From: Syngnathus acus
Lineage: Eukaryota; Chordata; Actinopteri; Syngnathiformes; Syngnathidae
Direction of reading: 5' to 3'
Length of the DNA stretch: 64,000 nt
Assembly: GCF_901709675.1 (NCBI RefSeq)
Contig: NC_051094.1
Span: 13,944,501 to 14,008,500 of the forward strand
Shown here: one piece after another, positions 12,046-33,824 of the stretch
How the letters are laid out: every line of letters starts with the position of its first letter
Numbering within the stretch: position 1 is the first letter of the stretch
Position numbers and translations under genes: made by a program
Notes under the pieces: model-generated
What the model saw: the letters and a program-made list of their open reading frames with translations, nothing else
Databases searched by the model: none
Told to the model about the DNA's origin: nothing

Positions 12046-15000
12046 CTACCTAGCACCTTGACATTGTCTTTATTTTTTTCATGACACACAAAATACTTTC
12101 ATATAACTTCCAAAGCAGGGCTGTCCAAATTCGATCTGGGGGGCCTGTTCTAAGGGCTTCAACAATGCCAATGTTTTTGTTGGTGAGTAATAAATAATCT
12201 GGTCGAAGGGTTGGGTTGGCATGAGCAGTAATGAGGAGCTTTTTTGTACAGCACATGAAAGACATGGCAGGCTGGTTCACGCCAGTGTTTTCAGAATCTA
12301 CTTGCCAAATTCAAGGTTTGTATGATCACAGCCATCTGACTATTGCACACCCAAAAGCCAGGGAAAGAGAAGATTGGGGTGTTCAAGGATGCTTTTTCCC
12401 TTTTGGAATGGTGGTAATTGTTAGTTAGGTGGCAGCCAAAGGAAAATGAATTGAAAAAACAAAAAGACGTTAAAGCTGTGGAGCCAACCAATTTCGTGGC
12501 CAACAGATACAGCCTTTATATCTGTACCAAAATGCATTAAATTGTATTTCTTGATAGGTTTTGTTAGTAGCATGAGAAGGAAATAAATAACGATTATAGT
12601 TTAAGAATTAAATCAGTGTGGTGACAGTCTACCTGCTTGTATGTGTTGGGTAACTGTCATTAACAAAGTTCTGTAAGTTGTGTATTGGCGTGCAGTGATG
12701 TGGTCATATCTCCATACCATCTTGAATCAGTGCCAAGGCCAGAGACATTTTGGAATTGTTTGTGTGTGTGAGCCTCCTTCCTGACCCCTCAGTCTCTTTG
12801 TTAAATTAGTAGTTATGACCACCGTTTGCCTTACACACCCAAGCACAAATATTGATGTGTGTAGTTGCTGCAGACAACAAGGTTAGACCCCTGGGATTGA
12901 TTGACCGCATCCACAGTCAGGCAATCATGTTGCAAATAATGACTTCCTCTGTGTCTTCACAACCCTGACTAAATTGATTGATCTCATGATTATGTTGTAA
13001 GGAATTCATTGATTGTTAGTTCATCAGTTTATTAAACTAAGTTAAATTAGTAAAATATTTTTGGATGATCATTTTTTAGCTTATTTGCCACACCGTTTGA
13101 TATTTAAGGTTCAAATTTCAATTCCGGCCTTTTGTACTCCCACACCCAAAATCCTGCAAGTTAGGTTAATACACTTAGAGGTATGTTTTTTTTTTTTTGG
13201 GTATATGAAGTATTTGTCACATGCAAGTTAGGAGAAATAGGGTCACCAGGTATTGCGTCGTAAAGTAAAAAAAATTGCAACTATCAAACAACTGATCTTC
13301 CTTCTTCTGAAGCTACGAATGGACAGCTTTACACATGCGTTTAAAATGAACTCCAAAAGCTCATGTCTGATGATAATGATACTATTATTAATGTTAATTT
13401 TATAAAAGGAAGATGTTTTATTTTGTATTTTAAAAAACATTTTTAATTTATTTTGTTAACAAATGTTTTATCAGCTTTAGTTATTTGGTTACTTTTTGTT
13501 AACCGTAATTACCTCAGATCTTGCAATTTTACTGAATACTATAAACAAATGGCGATGTTGAGTATTATGTACGGTATATCCGATTTGATTGTGGCACTAG
13601 AACAAAGAAGCCTATATGTAAATAGACTGTATATATCGAGCATAGCAAACAGATGGAGAAGATCAACTTCACGTGAGTAAAGGGGATCCCAGGGGAATGG
13701 AGTGAGAAGTGCACATCACAAGCAATCAGTGCATCTGAGGTGATGGTGGTCTGCACGACACTCGGTTGGGAGATGTTTGCTGCAACACCTGGCATATCAA
13801 ACCAACAAAGGGAAGGCTTTTTCAAAGTAGCTACTCTCCTGGAGAGCAAATGGCCTCACTGACATTCTGGAACTGCGTTTATTGTGCATGGACAGCAAAA
13901 GCACTACGGCCTAAATGACAAACTGACACTATCGCATTCCTGAATTTTGTTTGTCATTAAACGTACACATTTCAGACATTGACTGATGTGATGCACTTAT
14001 ACACTACTATGATATGTTTATTATTTATAGTAAGGTTGCATGATACTGGAAAAACATGTAATATGCTATATGGTTGCTAACTATATTTGATATTTAACAT
14101 GAACCTAAAAAACGTTTTTATTATGAATTGAAATCATTTCATTTTATTCATGTAGCAAAATAAGCAGTCTCAAAGTACTCTTAGCTATTTCTCAGCTATT
14201 GCGCATTTTGTTAACATTTGAATGGTCAAATTCAGATAAAAGGAAACAATTCCATAATAAATTTCTTGCATGTCTTTGTTAACAATTATTTGGCGTTGCA
14301 CGTGCTCTGTGTATTCTATGTTTATCTGTGCACTGTGCAGGAAAAAGAGGCGTTGCTGTTGCTTTCTGTCCGCCATTTTTAGGAAATCGTGACAACGCCA
14401 TGTCTGCTAAAAGGACAGCACCATCTTGTTGTGTGTGGCTGTATTACACCACTGTTAACTGCATGCATAAACAAAAACTACATTTTGGAGATTCACACGA
14501 ATACAAGTGTTGTACAGTAAACTACAACTTTATTTAAGAGTACTGCATTCAATAGACAAATCAAAAAACAAGGATACAATGTGTTGAGTCCATGCAGCCA
14601 GTCATTAAAAATATGAAAAAAGGTCACTTTCATTTAAGATCCTTGGAGCAGACTTATGATTCACGTACATCACATTACTTATCAAGTTACCAGGTAGATT
14701 TTTAGTGTATGTAGTAAAATATGTAGCCCATTGAGTACAAATTTGAGATTTGATGGCTGTATTTGAAAATTATATTATCAATAAATTACTATATCAATAT
14801 TTACACATACATAGTCATAAAAGGAATTGTTCAATTTAGTAATTTCTTATGACTGTGATCAAATTAAGCAACTATGATTAACAGAAAAAACTTCAGATCA
14901 TCCCAATTTAACAGAAAATACAGTTCAGTACTTGATAACCATATTCCAATGACTGACTGAAAGGGAAAACATCCTGTACAATGTAATGAAACAGATTAGT

Positions 15001-15499
15001 TCCCTTCTAACCCATGGAGGATGGAATAATTGGGAATTTCTCAGTTTCCATCTAGTTTTGGTAACATTTGCATTAGGGTCAGTTTCACTGGAGCCTAGAC
15101 GACTGGGCGAGATGCATTGTTCACCCTGGACTGATCTTCAGCCACTTGCAGCGTTTACAATCAATATAAAAAAAAAGTGTAAATTAGAGCCCATAATTTA
15201 CTAACATGCGTACACATCATTTTGTTGTGAAAAACATGCGGACACATTTAATGAACACTTGAATTTGTGCATACTATGCAAAGAAATTTCCTCAGACCAT
15301 GCATACGCACAACTAATCAGCTGCTGCCAAAACGTCAAGAATAACATTGTACACATGATGCACAACATATTGAATAATAATTTTAACAGCAATTCAAAAG
15401 TTTACTAATGAGTTGACTGTCATAAATAAACATTAAAAGATACTTGAATTTTAGCCCCGTCCTGTTCAAGTGTGTGTATGCACTTCAAATCTGTACTGT
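12046..15499. other. Intergenic DNA between mxd1 and rchy1 3' ends
   Basis: I see no gene. A degenerate repeat piece beginning GCAGGGCTGTCCAAATTCGA at 12116 resembles another fish DNA-transposon end. The rest is AT-rich unique-looking DNA. The genes on either side converge here. Confidence 0.5.
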
Positions 15500-15790
15500 A
15501 ACTGAGTGGATTTGTGAATAACTCAATGTTACGTCAGGGACATTCGTTGTTTGTGTCATGTAACGTTAGCATACCGTACAATTATTCAGCCTGTTGTTGC
15601 CTCTATTCTAATTTTTTAAATTGCCTTTCAAGATGAAATGTCTGTTGTTGGTGTTGAATTTTATCAAATAGATTTCCCCAAAAAATGCGACTTATACTCC
15701 AGTGCGACTTATATGTCTTTCTTCTTTATTATGCATTTTATGGCTGGTGCGACTTGTACTCCGGAGCGACTTGTAGTTCGGAAAATACGG
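15500..15790. mobile_element. 5'-truncated copy of the long TA-targeting element
   Basis: From AACTCAATGTTACGTCAGGG through GTTAGCATACCGTA and GCCTGTTGTTGCC to the terminal AGTTCGGAAAATACGG before TA, the segment follows the right ~280 bp of the 803 bp element at 41984-42786. It lacks the left terminus and has diverged at the right one. It abuts the rchy1 stop codon by about 50 bp and carries a reverse-strand AATAAA at 15725-15730. Confidence 0.75.
15725..15730 (-). terminator. rchy1: Candidate rchy1 polyadenylation signal AATAAA
   Basis: On the reverse strand AATAAA occurs 109 bases beyond the rchy1 stop codon, inside the truncated mobile element. It is the first canonical signal after the stop. 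Use of this signal is inferred, not shown. Confidence 0.45.
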
Positions 15791-15838
15791 TAGTACAACA
15801 ATTCTACAAATTCATTAATAAATGAAACCAAATATGTG

Positions 15839-18015
15839 CTAATGTGGCATAGCTGTCTCAGATGCATCATGTGGCTGCTCTGCATTCGTCTCTGGCTCAT
15901 TGTCACTATCTGGCTCTTCTGGGTGCTGCTGTTGAGGCTGCTCAATGAGACCTCCGTCCTGTGCAGTGTTATAGGAGCCGCAGTCACTGCACTTCAACCC
16001 TAGGACATGGAAAGGCACCGTACAGTGGGCTTGGCAGTCGTTACACATAATCTTGAGCAAGGGAAAGAAATGAACAAAAAATAATTAAAAGCAAAGTAAA
16101 GTTATTTTGTATTCATTTTTAATGGCATAAATAATACATGTAATACCCTGTGTGTGCACCAAATTTTTGTTCTCATTTGTCACCAATCAAACAGTAATTA
16201 ATTTAAACCAAATGCATCGTACTTTTACAGAGGTACCCTGGTATTCAGTGGGCATCGGTGACTGGGCAATCTCTATGTCAATTTGTTCCCAGTGTTCCTT
16301 CATGTTCCAAACAGAGTGCATACATAGAGGGCAGCGATAGGCACTACAACAAAGACAAAGTAGTAATGCATTAATAAGAAAACAAGATTGGCTGAGATAT
16401 GTATATTACTAGTACTTAGAAAAGATACTAGGCAATTACCGTGCAATAGGCATACTGTACCTTGTTCTGACCATGTCATCGAAACAGCTCCTGCAAGAAA
16501 ACAAAATATCTTGGACCTTTAAGCCACAAGCGTGCTTTGCTGATGCTTACGATATATATTTAATGATTAAAAACCAAGCAGAGATTAAGTTATACTTATG
16601 GAGAAGGTGACCGCAGGGAAGAACGTGCGCTCCAATTCGAGACGTGTGGATATCCTGTCGGTGCACACAAAACATGAAGTCTGTAAATGAATCAGGAAGC
16701 AACATATTCAACTTTCCTTCTCTTCCACGAGACCCATTAAATATATTTCATTACCTCCATACAAACAGGGCAGTTCTGCCTGGAAACATTCTCAACACAC
16801 TGGAAGATAGAAAGTACAACAAATTCTTAAGATTCAGTTTCTAAATAAAAAAATTTAAAAAAATATTTAAGTGTTCAAGGAGATGCACACACTTTGTGGT
16901 TCCCCTGGAGGTCCTGCGCTAAACACAAATTGCACTTGTCACAATGGAAATACTTTTCTCTTGGCCCAATCCTGAAGGGATCAAAAGTGAATAAATTACA
17001 CTGATGGTTTAAGAGTGCAGATTAACATATCGATTCACTTTTTTTTTTTTTTTTTTTTTTAACATGTTTATACAACGATACAGTTAACAAAAATGGGAAT
17101 TGGCTAATGTATTGACTCACCTACATATGCCACAGGGGTGACAGTGGTACTGATTCTTATCCTTGTCGAACAAATGGCAAATGTCACAGTAATACTCCCC
17201 AAATTGCACATGACACTGTTGACATGCCTGTTGTGCCTAGAAAAGGGGGAGATCTCATATTTAGACGACGGTGCTTTAAGAGATACATTGCAATGAACAA
17301 TCCGGTCTAGTAAATCAATGTTTTACAAAATACACTTAATTTTGAAGTCCTGTAAATTTGGGCATATACAAAATTACAATCTCATTTGATTGTGCAAGTG
17401 TATTGATAGAGTAAAGGATTATGATATAATTTACCCGTTGTAATGTTTGACACCCAGAACATTGCACTTCTTCCACTTTAAATCGGTCCATCTGGTGGTT
17501 CTCCTCTGCATCATGACACAGCCTACACACATACAGTTTACCACAGCAAGGAGCCTGGGTGACACAAATATATTATTGTTAGCATTGGCAATATTATTAT
17601 ATTCAGCGGTTGATCCTGGGAATAGTACTAGGATACTGATTAATACACAAAATAACACTAAGGTTGAAATTTTAAATGAATGGTGTAAAGCACATGGTTT
17701 AACACACTTGAGCATTGCTTAACAACATTTTTGCAAAGAATGGCATACTGTATAATAAATAAAAGATATAATATAAAGGACCGCACTTATGATATACACC
17801 TGAAAATACTGATGGAACGCACATTAAATTACAGACAGACCTGAAGTAGCAGAGGCTAGCATGGTGTTAGCGTCAATCAACAAAATTATCGTACCAGGGT
17901 TGCATCGTACATATTAATAGCATTTGGTATTTGCGTATGAGAAGGGGGCCACTTATAAACTTACTTTCAATAAACAGCTCCGCGCATAATGTTCACAACC
18001 TGCACGTAACGCCAT
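15839..18015 (-). CDS. rchy1: RCHY1 (PIRH2), RING and CHY zinc-finger E3 ubiquitin ligase, complete
   Basis: E3 ubiquitin ligase known to target p53 and other substrates. Nine coding exons on the reverse strand: 18015-17965, 17554-17435, 17236-17121, 16971-16893, 16799-16755, 16654-16596, 16490-16461, 16343-16223, 16051-15839; 834 nt, 277 residues, all phases close. The start ATG has A at -3 and G at +4. CHY zinc finger: residues ~6-70 (GCEHYARSCLLKAPCC, VCRLCHDAEENHQMDRF). CTCHY region: ~71-130 (FGEYYCDICHLFDKDKNQYH, CGICRIGP). RING ligands: C132, C135, C151, H153, H156, C159, C171, C174. C-terminal zinc ribbon: C210, C213, C228, C231, then GSYNTAQ. After this the protein has an acidic Glu/Pro/Asp/Gln-rich tail of about 36 residues, longer than and unlike the short human end. 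The promoter is shared with tia1. Exon 16343-16223 uses donor GTACGA, chosen because it keeps the frame and the EYQ..SVKIMCNDC alignment. Confidence 0.95.
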
Positions 18016-18651
18016 GTTTGTGCTACCATCAATATGCGTTACTCTTCTTCTTCGAGTTCATCATATCGTTGCATGTCTACGGTTTCTTCTTCGTCTTTGT
18101 TGTTTTACGCTATGCTACAATTTATATCTTATACTGCCTACCCTTGGATGCAGCCGGATACTGTCATGCTCAGGAGACATCTCACTGACATCATTACGTG
18201 TTTTGCAAAAATGACAAATTTACGAAATCAAATGACATGAATTTCTATATTTATTATTTATGTACATTAATCGGCTTTGCAATGAAGAAAGCACGTAAGT
18301 TGCCGGAAAACATAGTATTGCAAAGTTCTTGTTGAGTTTGATGCTGGAATTCTTTTTAGCGTGGGAGCGCTTGTTTTGTCTTCGTGTCATGTGGGTGCGC
18401 TTGATTTCGTTTCATCAGAGCGGGCGGGCAGGTTGACGCTGCTGACGCCGCTCTTCCGCCATCTTCAACTTCCTATTGTTTGCATCGGACGGAGGCTGGC
18501 TGAATGTGCTGTGTGCGCGAGCCGAGGCAACCACTGACATATTCGGTTAGCTTCGGCGCTCCACACTTTCTTCATTGGTCGCCGAGGTCAACGTAAACGA
18601 TTTGTATGTCATTGATTTAAGGACCTCTCAGGACGCGACCACTAAACCTTG
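18016..18651. promoter_or_regulatory. Divergent rchy1/tia1 promoter interval (636 bp)
   Basis: The rchy1 start codon (reverse strand) and the tia1 start codon (forward strand) face away from each other across 636 bp. The tia1-proximal part (about 18350-18600) is richer in GC and CpG. At 18453-18466 it has CTTCCGCCATCTTC, an ETS-type core overlapping a YY1-type core, a combination common in TATA-less housekeeping promoters. I see no convincing TATA box near either start. Transcription start sites cannot be placed from sequence. Confidence 0.6.
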
Positions 18652-28216
<9,565 letters not shown>

Positions 28217-29350
28217 TAAGGGAAAAGGGCAGGAGATATGTCCACCGCCTGCCTTTTGGCTTTAACATGTTCAGTGGGGCTGTGCGATGACACCACCTCT
28301 TTTGACAGGACTAGGACTTACTAGGATGTGGATCTGATTGGAAGGATTGACATCTGTTGGAGGTGTAAAGGGATTTCTTTTGGGAGTGCGGGGAGGGCGA
28401 GGTCTCAAGATCCAATGTGGAGCAATTTGACCCACACAGGTATTTCCACCCCTCTATTGCAGATAAAACTGGTTGAGATCCAGGGCTTGTACCATTTTGA
28501 AGTTCAATGTAAATGACAAAACTTTCTTTCTGGATTTTTACAAATGGCTTACATCGTAGTTTCTCAGAATCACTGAGAGATGTGTCTTATTTTCAATTTT
28601 AAAGAAATGATCAAGGTTACGACTTTTGTTAAGTTATGAACAAGTTCTTTGAGGAATGGAGATCTTTGATTTGTACGGAAACTTAAAAATCTATTGCAGG
28701 GATTGTTTGCCACTGCTGCTTCTCTGTAAAGGCAGAATAATATTGCACAGTCCTCCCAGCTGGTACTTGACAAATTGTATTTTTTTTTCTTTATTCCTCC
28801 ATTCCATATTTTTCAGCCTCAAATCTTTTAGCCCCATGTAAATAACTCCCCATTTGATACCATGCAAGTACAAATACTACTACCGTGCGTGCTTGCTTTA
28901 ATTTGTTTCCACAACTACAGTTAACTCCCATAATGTGAGTAACGGAGTGGCACTGCCAAACGTGACACTGGCACAGTGTCTCATGATTCTTCCATGCTGA
29001 GACAAAGATGGCATTGCCATGCAGTGCACATTTAAACGTTTGACACAATCTAGATGTACAGAAATATTTGATGCCCCCCACCCCATTTTTTGTATAAAGG
29101 CTCTTGAGTGGGTCCGTTCAACCTTTACATCTGCTCTGTTTGCCAGAGGGATGAGGAGGCCTACATGACTGTTGCCTTATTAAGCTGGTTTGTTTTAGCT
29201 GATAAGATACTTTCTTCAATTAGGCAGTGCCTACAATTGTTTTCAGACCCTTTTGTTTAGAAAGGTGTTAGACCTGAGAACCAATGACTCTGCTACTGTA
29301 AACAATGTTTTCATGCCTTTGTCCTATTAAAATGCTCATGAACACACATT
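28217..29350 (+). other. tia1: tia1 3' UTR with candidate poly(A) signal ATTAAA at 29326-29331
   Basis: The sequence after the tia1 stop has no coding frame. ATTAAA at 29326-29331 is followed within 30 bp by the GT-rich TGTGTTTTATTTATT, a plausible cleavage and polyadenylation site. Shorter UTRs are possible. Confidence 0.5.
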
Positions 29351-31606
29351 GCAATGTGTTTTATTTATTACAGGGAGTGGCCAAACACTAAACATGACCT
29401 GACATTTCTCTTTAACATGACTCTGGTTCCGTGAAATTAATATGATGTATTATTTGTCCTTGTCTTAGACCTCACATACTTGGTGATCGGAAATGTAATA
29501 TTACGTTTTTGCAGCAGATGGCGCTCTCAGCTCATCAAACAGTTCCTGCGCGTAAACTCCCCTGCAACTGGCTTTGGAGGTCTTTTACACTAAGTGAACG
29601 TTTTGGCCTCAAATTTATATTCATGTCCTGTCAAGTGAACAATTTAAATATACAAAACTACACAGAAATAGCGTTATTCGGTCTGGCAAGTCACGCAATA
29701 TGGTTTGCATAAAAGTAAAATACTGGATGTCTGAAAAAAAAAAAAAAGATGCAGAGGACTGACAGGCTGATAAATGGTTTGTCTCTTGATAGCTTCTTAG
29801 TCACGATAGGACCAGACCAGTCAAAGAATCTGTCAAAGAATGAAGGATGAGCAGATTATAGCTGGAATCAATAAGAGACTGAGCCATGCTGTCATTGTTT
29901 TATATCTCTTATCTCTTCTTTTAAACAAACATGACAATATCCCAGAACTGCTTACACACTTAACCGGTTTCTTGCTCGGTTCATGAACAATCAGATAAAG
30001 TTGAATGATAAAATCCAAGTCCAAAGTAAAAGCAGAAAAAATAACAATATTTACATCAACTCTGATGTAGTGCACATCGCAAATAATATCTTCTTTGGTC
30101 TGACTCAAACAATGATGAGGCACTTTCATTACTCAAATTTAAGTCAAGTAGGTCACTCAAGATTGTTTACAGTTTTCCCAAGTGTGATATGCTTTTGTCC
30201 CAAGGATCAAGAATTACATCAAACTTTTCACCCTCAGTTTTATCAGCCTGTTTTTAACAGGGCATCTAGTCCAGTCTCATGCAAAAGAGGTAATGCTGAG
30301 ACATTTATTGTCTCTGAAAATGTATATTGACCCCAAATAACCTGCAAAATGCCTTGACAAAGTTGCAACATGTGGGTCTACCTAGTTTCCCAAACATTTT
30401 GGGGCCAAGGCACATACTTAAGGCTCAAGTAATTTACATTAGAAACATCTCACCGCACTGCCCCAAACAAAAGCATCACAAAAAGTATACATAGTAAAAA
30501 CTAAATAAAAATGATATCGTCTCAATTTATTCACAAATCGATTAACTAGTTTGAAATCTGGGCTTGTTTGGTTCATTTAAGCTATTCTGTTGTATAAATG
30601 GCGACAGGTTCAATAATATCATAGCATAAGTACAAGAATTAAGCTGCATTAATGGAGTAAACAAGTTTCAGAAAGGATCTGTCAAATTTCCCATGACCTA
30701 CCTGAAGATCTCCAGCACAATGGTTGGGAATAGCAGGACTAAAAGACATTTTGAACATTGACTTGACTGAGAAGAAATTATTGAGAGATGTAAAGTACCT
30801 TGCAAATTGCTTACGTGAACAACATTTGTGTGCGTTTTTTGTGTTCTCACATCAAATGACAGCTTGCTGCAGTGGCTGACAGCAAATATACATGTTCCAG
30901 TAATTAACCTAGACAGACCCAATGTGTTGCCAACAGCAGAAACCTGCTAATGACACAGTTAATCCAGAATTAAGGCATCCTGTTTTACTAACGCCACGCA
31001 GTCACTAAACATTATATGTGCAAATGTCAGAGGGGAGCATTTAAAGAGGTGAAAATTTGTGAAAGCAAGAGTGTGACCTCACAACATTTTTCTGGATGAA
31101 TGAACAAAACTTTGCAAACACATACACCAACATCTTATTAAAAGTCTTCCCAAATGAGTGGAAGATGATTGCTGGCTTGGTGATGATACTTTTGTTCACA
31201 TATTAACTATATTTGGGTTTGTGCTTTTTTTGCATAAGTAAAGGAACTGAGTCAGTACTTTTTGGTATTTTGAATTTTATTCTTAAGTACAGAGTGTAGT
31301 ACCTTTGCTACCGCACTTTTTTGTGGGCAATAAATCCTGCAATGACAGATGTGTGTCACCTCATTATTGAAACTGTCAGTGGTGCAGATGGACATGAAGA
31401 GGTGAGACTTTGATTAGGGATGCTGGTAGGCTGTTCTTAAACTACTACTTCCTGTGTGCACAGACACATACTTTGGAGTCAATCTCGGAGAAGTCTTATG
31501 TAGGACAAAGATAGCCTGCGGCTAACTCACCATATTACTACTGTCTGTAATACTCCAAATGAAAAAAAGCCCTCCATCAGACTTGACTCATCTCTCAACA
31601 TGAGGG

Positions 31607-31608
<2 letters not shown>

Positions 31609-31690
<82 letters not shown>
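31609..31690. repeat. (GA)n microsatellite, ~80 bp
   Basis: AG dinucleotides run across the interval with a single GCGA interruption near 31679. Such purine tracts can adopt triplex structure. Confidence 0.95.
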
Positions 31691-33153
31691 CCTGGGTTGT
31701 GTATGCAGTGTGTGTTGGGTGGGAGACGCTTGCCAAGCTCCTTGACTTGAAGCATGTTTATGTACTTTGTCACCCAGGGGAATGAAATGTGTAAATCCAA
31801 ATGTTAGCAAAGAGGACATTTCTGACAGTATAGAGCATCATGTCCCAAACCCCCGCCCCTGTTAATTTTCTCCTCTCCACATAAAATTTGGTCTTCTGGC
31901 TGCACTGCTGTCAGGTTCATGGCACAGAGAGAGATGAGAGAAGATCTGAACATTAATGAAACAGAAGACAAAGAATGGCAATTGTCCCACATTCAACCAT
32001 GTAAGGGACAACCAAGGTCAGCAGAAAATGTCTCTGTGCATATAACCAAGGGAGTGCAGGAGTGACACAGTAATGGAGGCTAGGATATGTATTGGCCTGT
32101 GTGTGTTTGTCTGTCACCAACACTCAGTGGCTCTGCCATTCACTCGTACATACACTGAGTAGACAGAGCCCGCTTAAATGTGTCACTCGGCATTACTACA
32201 CAGGCAGATATTGGGCAAGGGAGGGCTGGAGTGGAGGGGGGACAACTGGCAAGCAAGCACCAACACAGCCATGGAATAAGTTAGGTCAGATCACTTATTG
32301 CTCACATTCACACCCATTAGGTACTCAGATATAAATATTGAAAGTGCCACGTTTTGTTCATGAAGGTTACTTTAGTCAAGTTTTGTGATTGAATATAAAC
32401 AGAGGTTGCAGCTGCTAGCATGTGCAGGATTTTAGAAATGATGAGTGCAAATTTGGAAGAAAAGCGCAGCACATAATGGAAATGGGGCGTCTGTTAGTTG
32501 GATGGACCTGATGAATGTATAGTGCACGTTAGAAAGTCAGATGAACTTTGGAATGCTACAGTGGACACAGAAATTCAATATGAGTTCAGTTAAATCAAGG
32601 TGTTTATAAAAAGTGCTATTTTGGGGATTTTACATAAATCCCCCAAAATGGTACCAGCAAAAGCTCTTTTTATCCCTGACCCCCCACCATTCAAATTAAT
32701 TGTGTAACAATTTATACATTTTTATTGGCATGCTTTTACTAGCAGATACGCAGAAGTCCTTCATTGCACATCTTTTGGTGCACCATAAAAGTGGTCAGTT
32801 GCTTATTAAGCAATAGATGGAGTATAATGAGAATTATCTACTGTAAGGTGACTGTTTCTATCTTGTCATGGTAAACTGAAACATACAGTCAGTGTTGAGC
32901 GGATCGAACAGTGTTGCATTATCAGCGGTAAGCGCCACACGTCAAAACATATCTTTCAGCCTGCTGCTCTGGGGCGCTATAATAACAGCAACGACTGTTG
33001 GAAAGTCCAATCAGCACCATTCTTCTCATGTCACTCAGTCCCAATCTTGTGGCACAATCAACAAACCTGCCTCATTTCCTGACACTGTGCATACCAAACA
33101 AAGACCAAACTATGCCCAACATACAAACAAAGGCACTCAAGTTGTGTGTACTG

Positions 33154-33157
33154 CGTG

Positions 33158-33199
<42 letters not shown>
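33154..33199. repeat. (GT)n microsatellite
   Basis: GT repeats with one early GC interruption. Confidence 0.93.
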
Positions 33200-33200
<1 letters not shown>

Positions 33201-33254
33201 TACGACATAGCATTTTCAAAATGGCTCTTCAGCAAAACAAAAAAACATTTACAC

Positions 33255-33341
33255 TCAAAAACAATTTTGAGTCTTCAATTAAGACATTCTTTGGGAATGT
33301 GGGAGGAAGCCAGGGGACCATATTGGAGACATGCAAACTGG
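33255..33341 (+). repeat. Truncated dispersed ATCC-tailed repeat, cut by an LTR-like insertion
   Basis: GAGTCTTCAATTAAGACATT, TTTGGGAATGTGGGAGGAAG and GAGACATGCAAACTGG follow the 3' half of the dispersed repeat and stop abruptly where the LTR-like sequence starting TGTCAGGGTCCGGG begins. Confidence 0.55.
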
Positions 33342-33824
33342 TGTCAGGGTCCGGGAGGGTTTTCTTTTATCCACAGGGGGCAGCCGTGAGCAGTGGCTGA
33401 TCCCCACAGGTGTGGCTGATCCCCAAAGGTGTGGCTGATCAGGCTTGTCAGGGGAAGGCTTTTAAGGAGCGTACTGCCAGCGGCTCGTCGCCTGAGTGTC
33501 CTGCCTATGTGATCTCCTCCACGGTTGTGCCTCTCGCTCCTAGATCTCGCTCCTAGATCTCGCTCCTAGTTCTCGCCCCTAGTTCTCGCCTTTGTATTCT
33601 CTGACCAAGTATTGTTTGTTCCACGATCTTAGATTTCCTCCACGGACCACCGCCAAGATCCACCCCGCTCTGGTTGAACTCCTCACGCTCCGTCATCCCT
33701 GCTCCCGCACCGTGCTTCTGGCTCAGCTACTCCTGCTCACCCTCCACCGTAAGACTCCTTACTCCTTCTGGACTTCCGAGTTGGTTTCTGCATGTGGGTC
33801 AAAACAATCGCTAAAACAATGACA
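33342..33824 (+). mobile_element. Probable solo LTR (Ty3/gypsy-like)
   Basis: The segment starts TGTCAGGGTCCGGGAGG and has a plausible end at ...ACAATGACA, i.e. TG...CA. It has the CT-rich, direct-repeat-bearing composition of fish gypsy LTRs. It contains a 17 bp unit (GTGGCTGATCCCCACAG) repeated about three times at 33393-33446 and a 13 bp unit (CTCGCTCCTAGAT) repeated about four times near 33534-33590. TTTTAAGGAG near 33462 may be a TATA-like box. No internal retroelement ORF is adjacent, and no clean target duplication was seen, so the end is approximate. Confidence 0.5.

Larger units (their letters stand above)
29351..33250. other. Gene-free DNA downstream of tia1
   Basis: No coding exon was recognised on either strand. 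The stretch holds AT-rich DNA plus a long GA microsatellite (31609-31690) and a GT microsatellite (33154-33199). Open frames across the microsatellites are repeat artefacts. Confidence 0.6.

Noticed and set aside
31588-31819. Ser-Leu and Arg-Glu repeat open frames across the GA microsatellite
   Set aside because: Pure consequence of the (GA)n tract on both strands.
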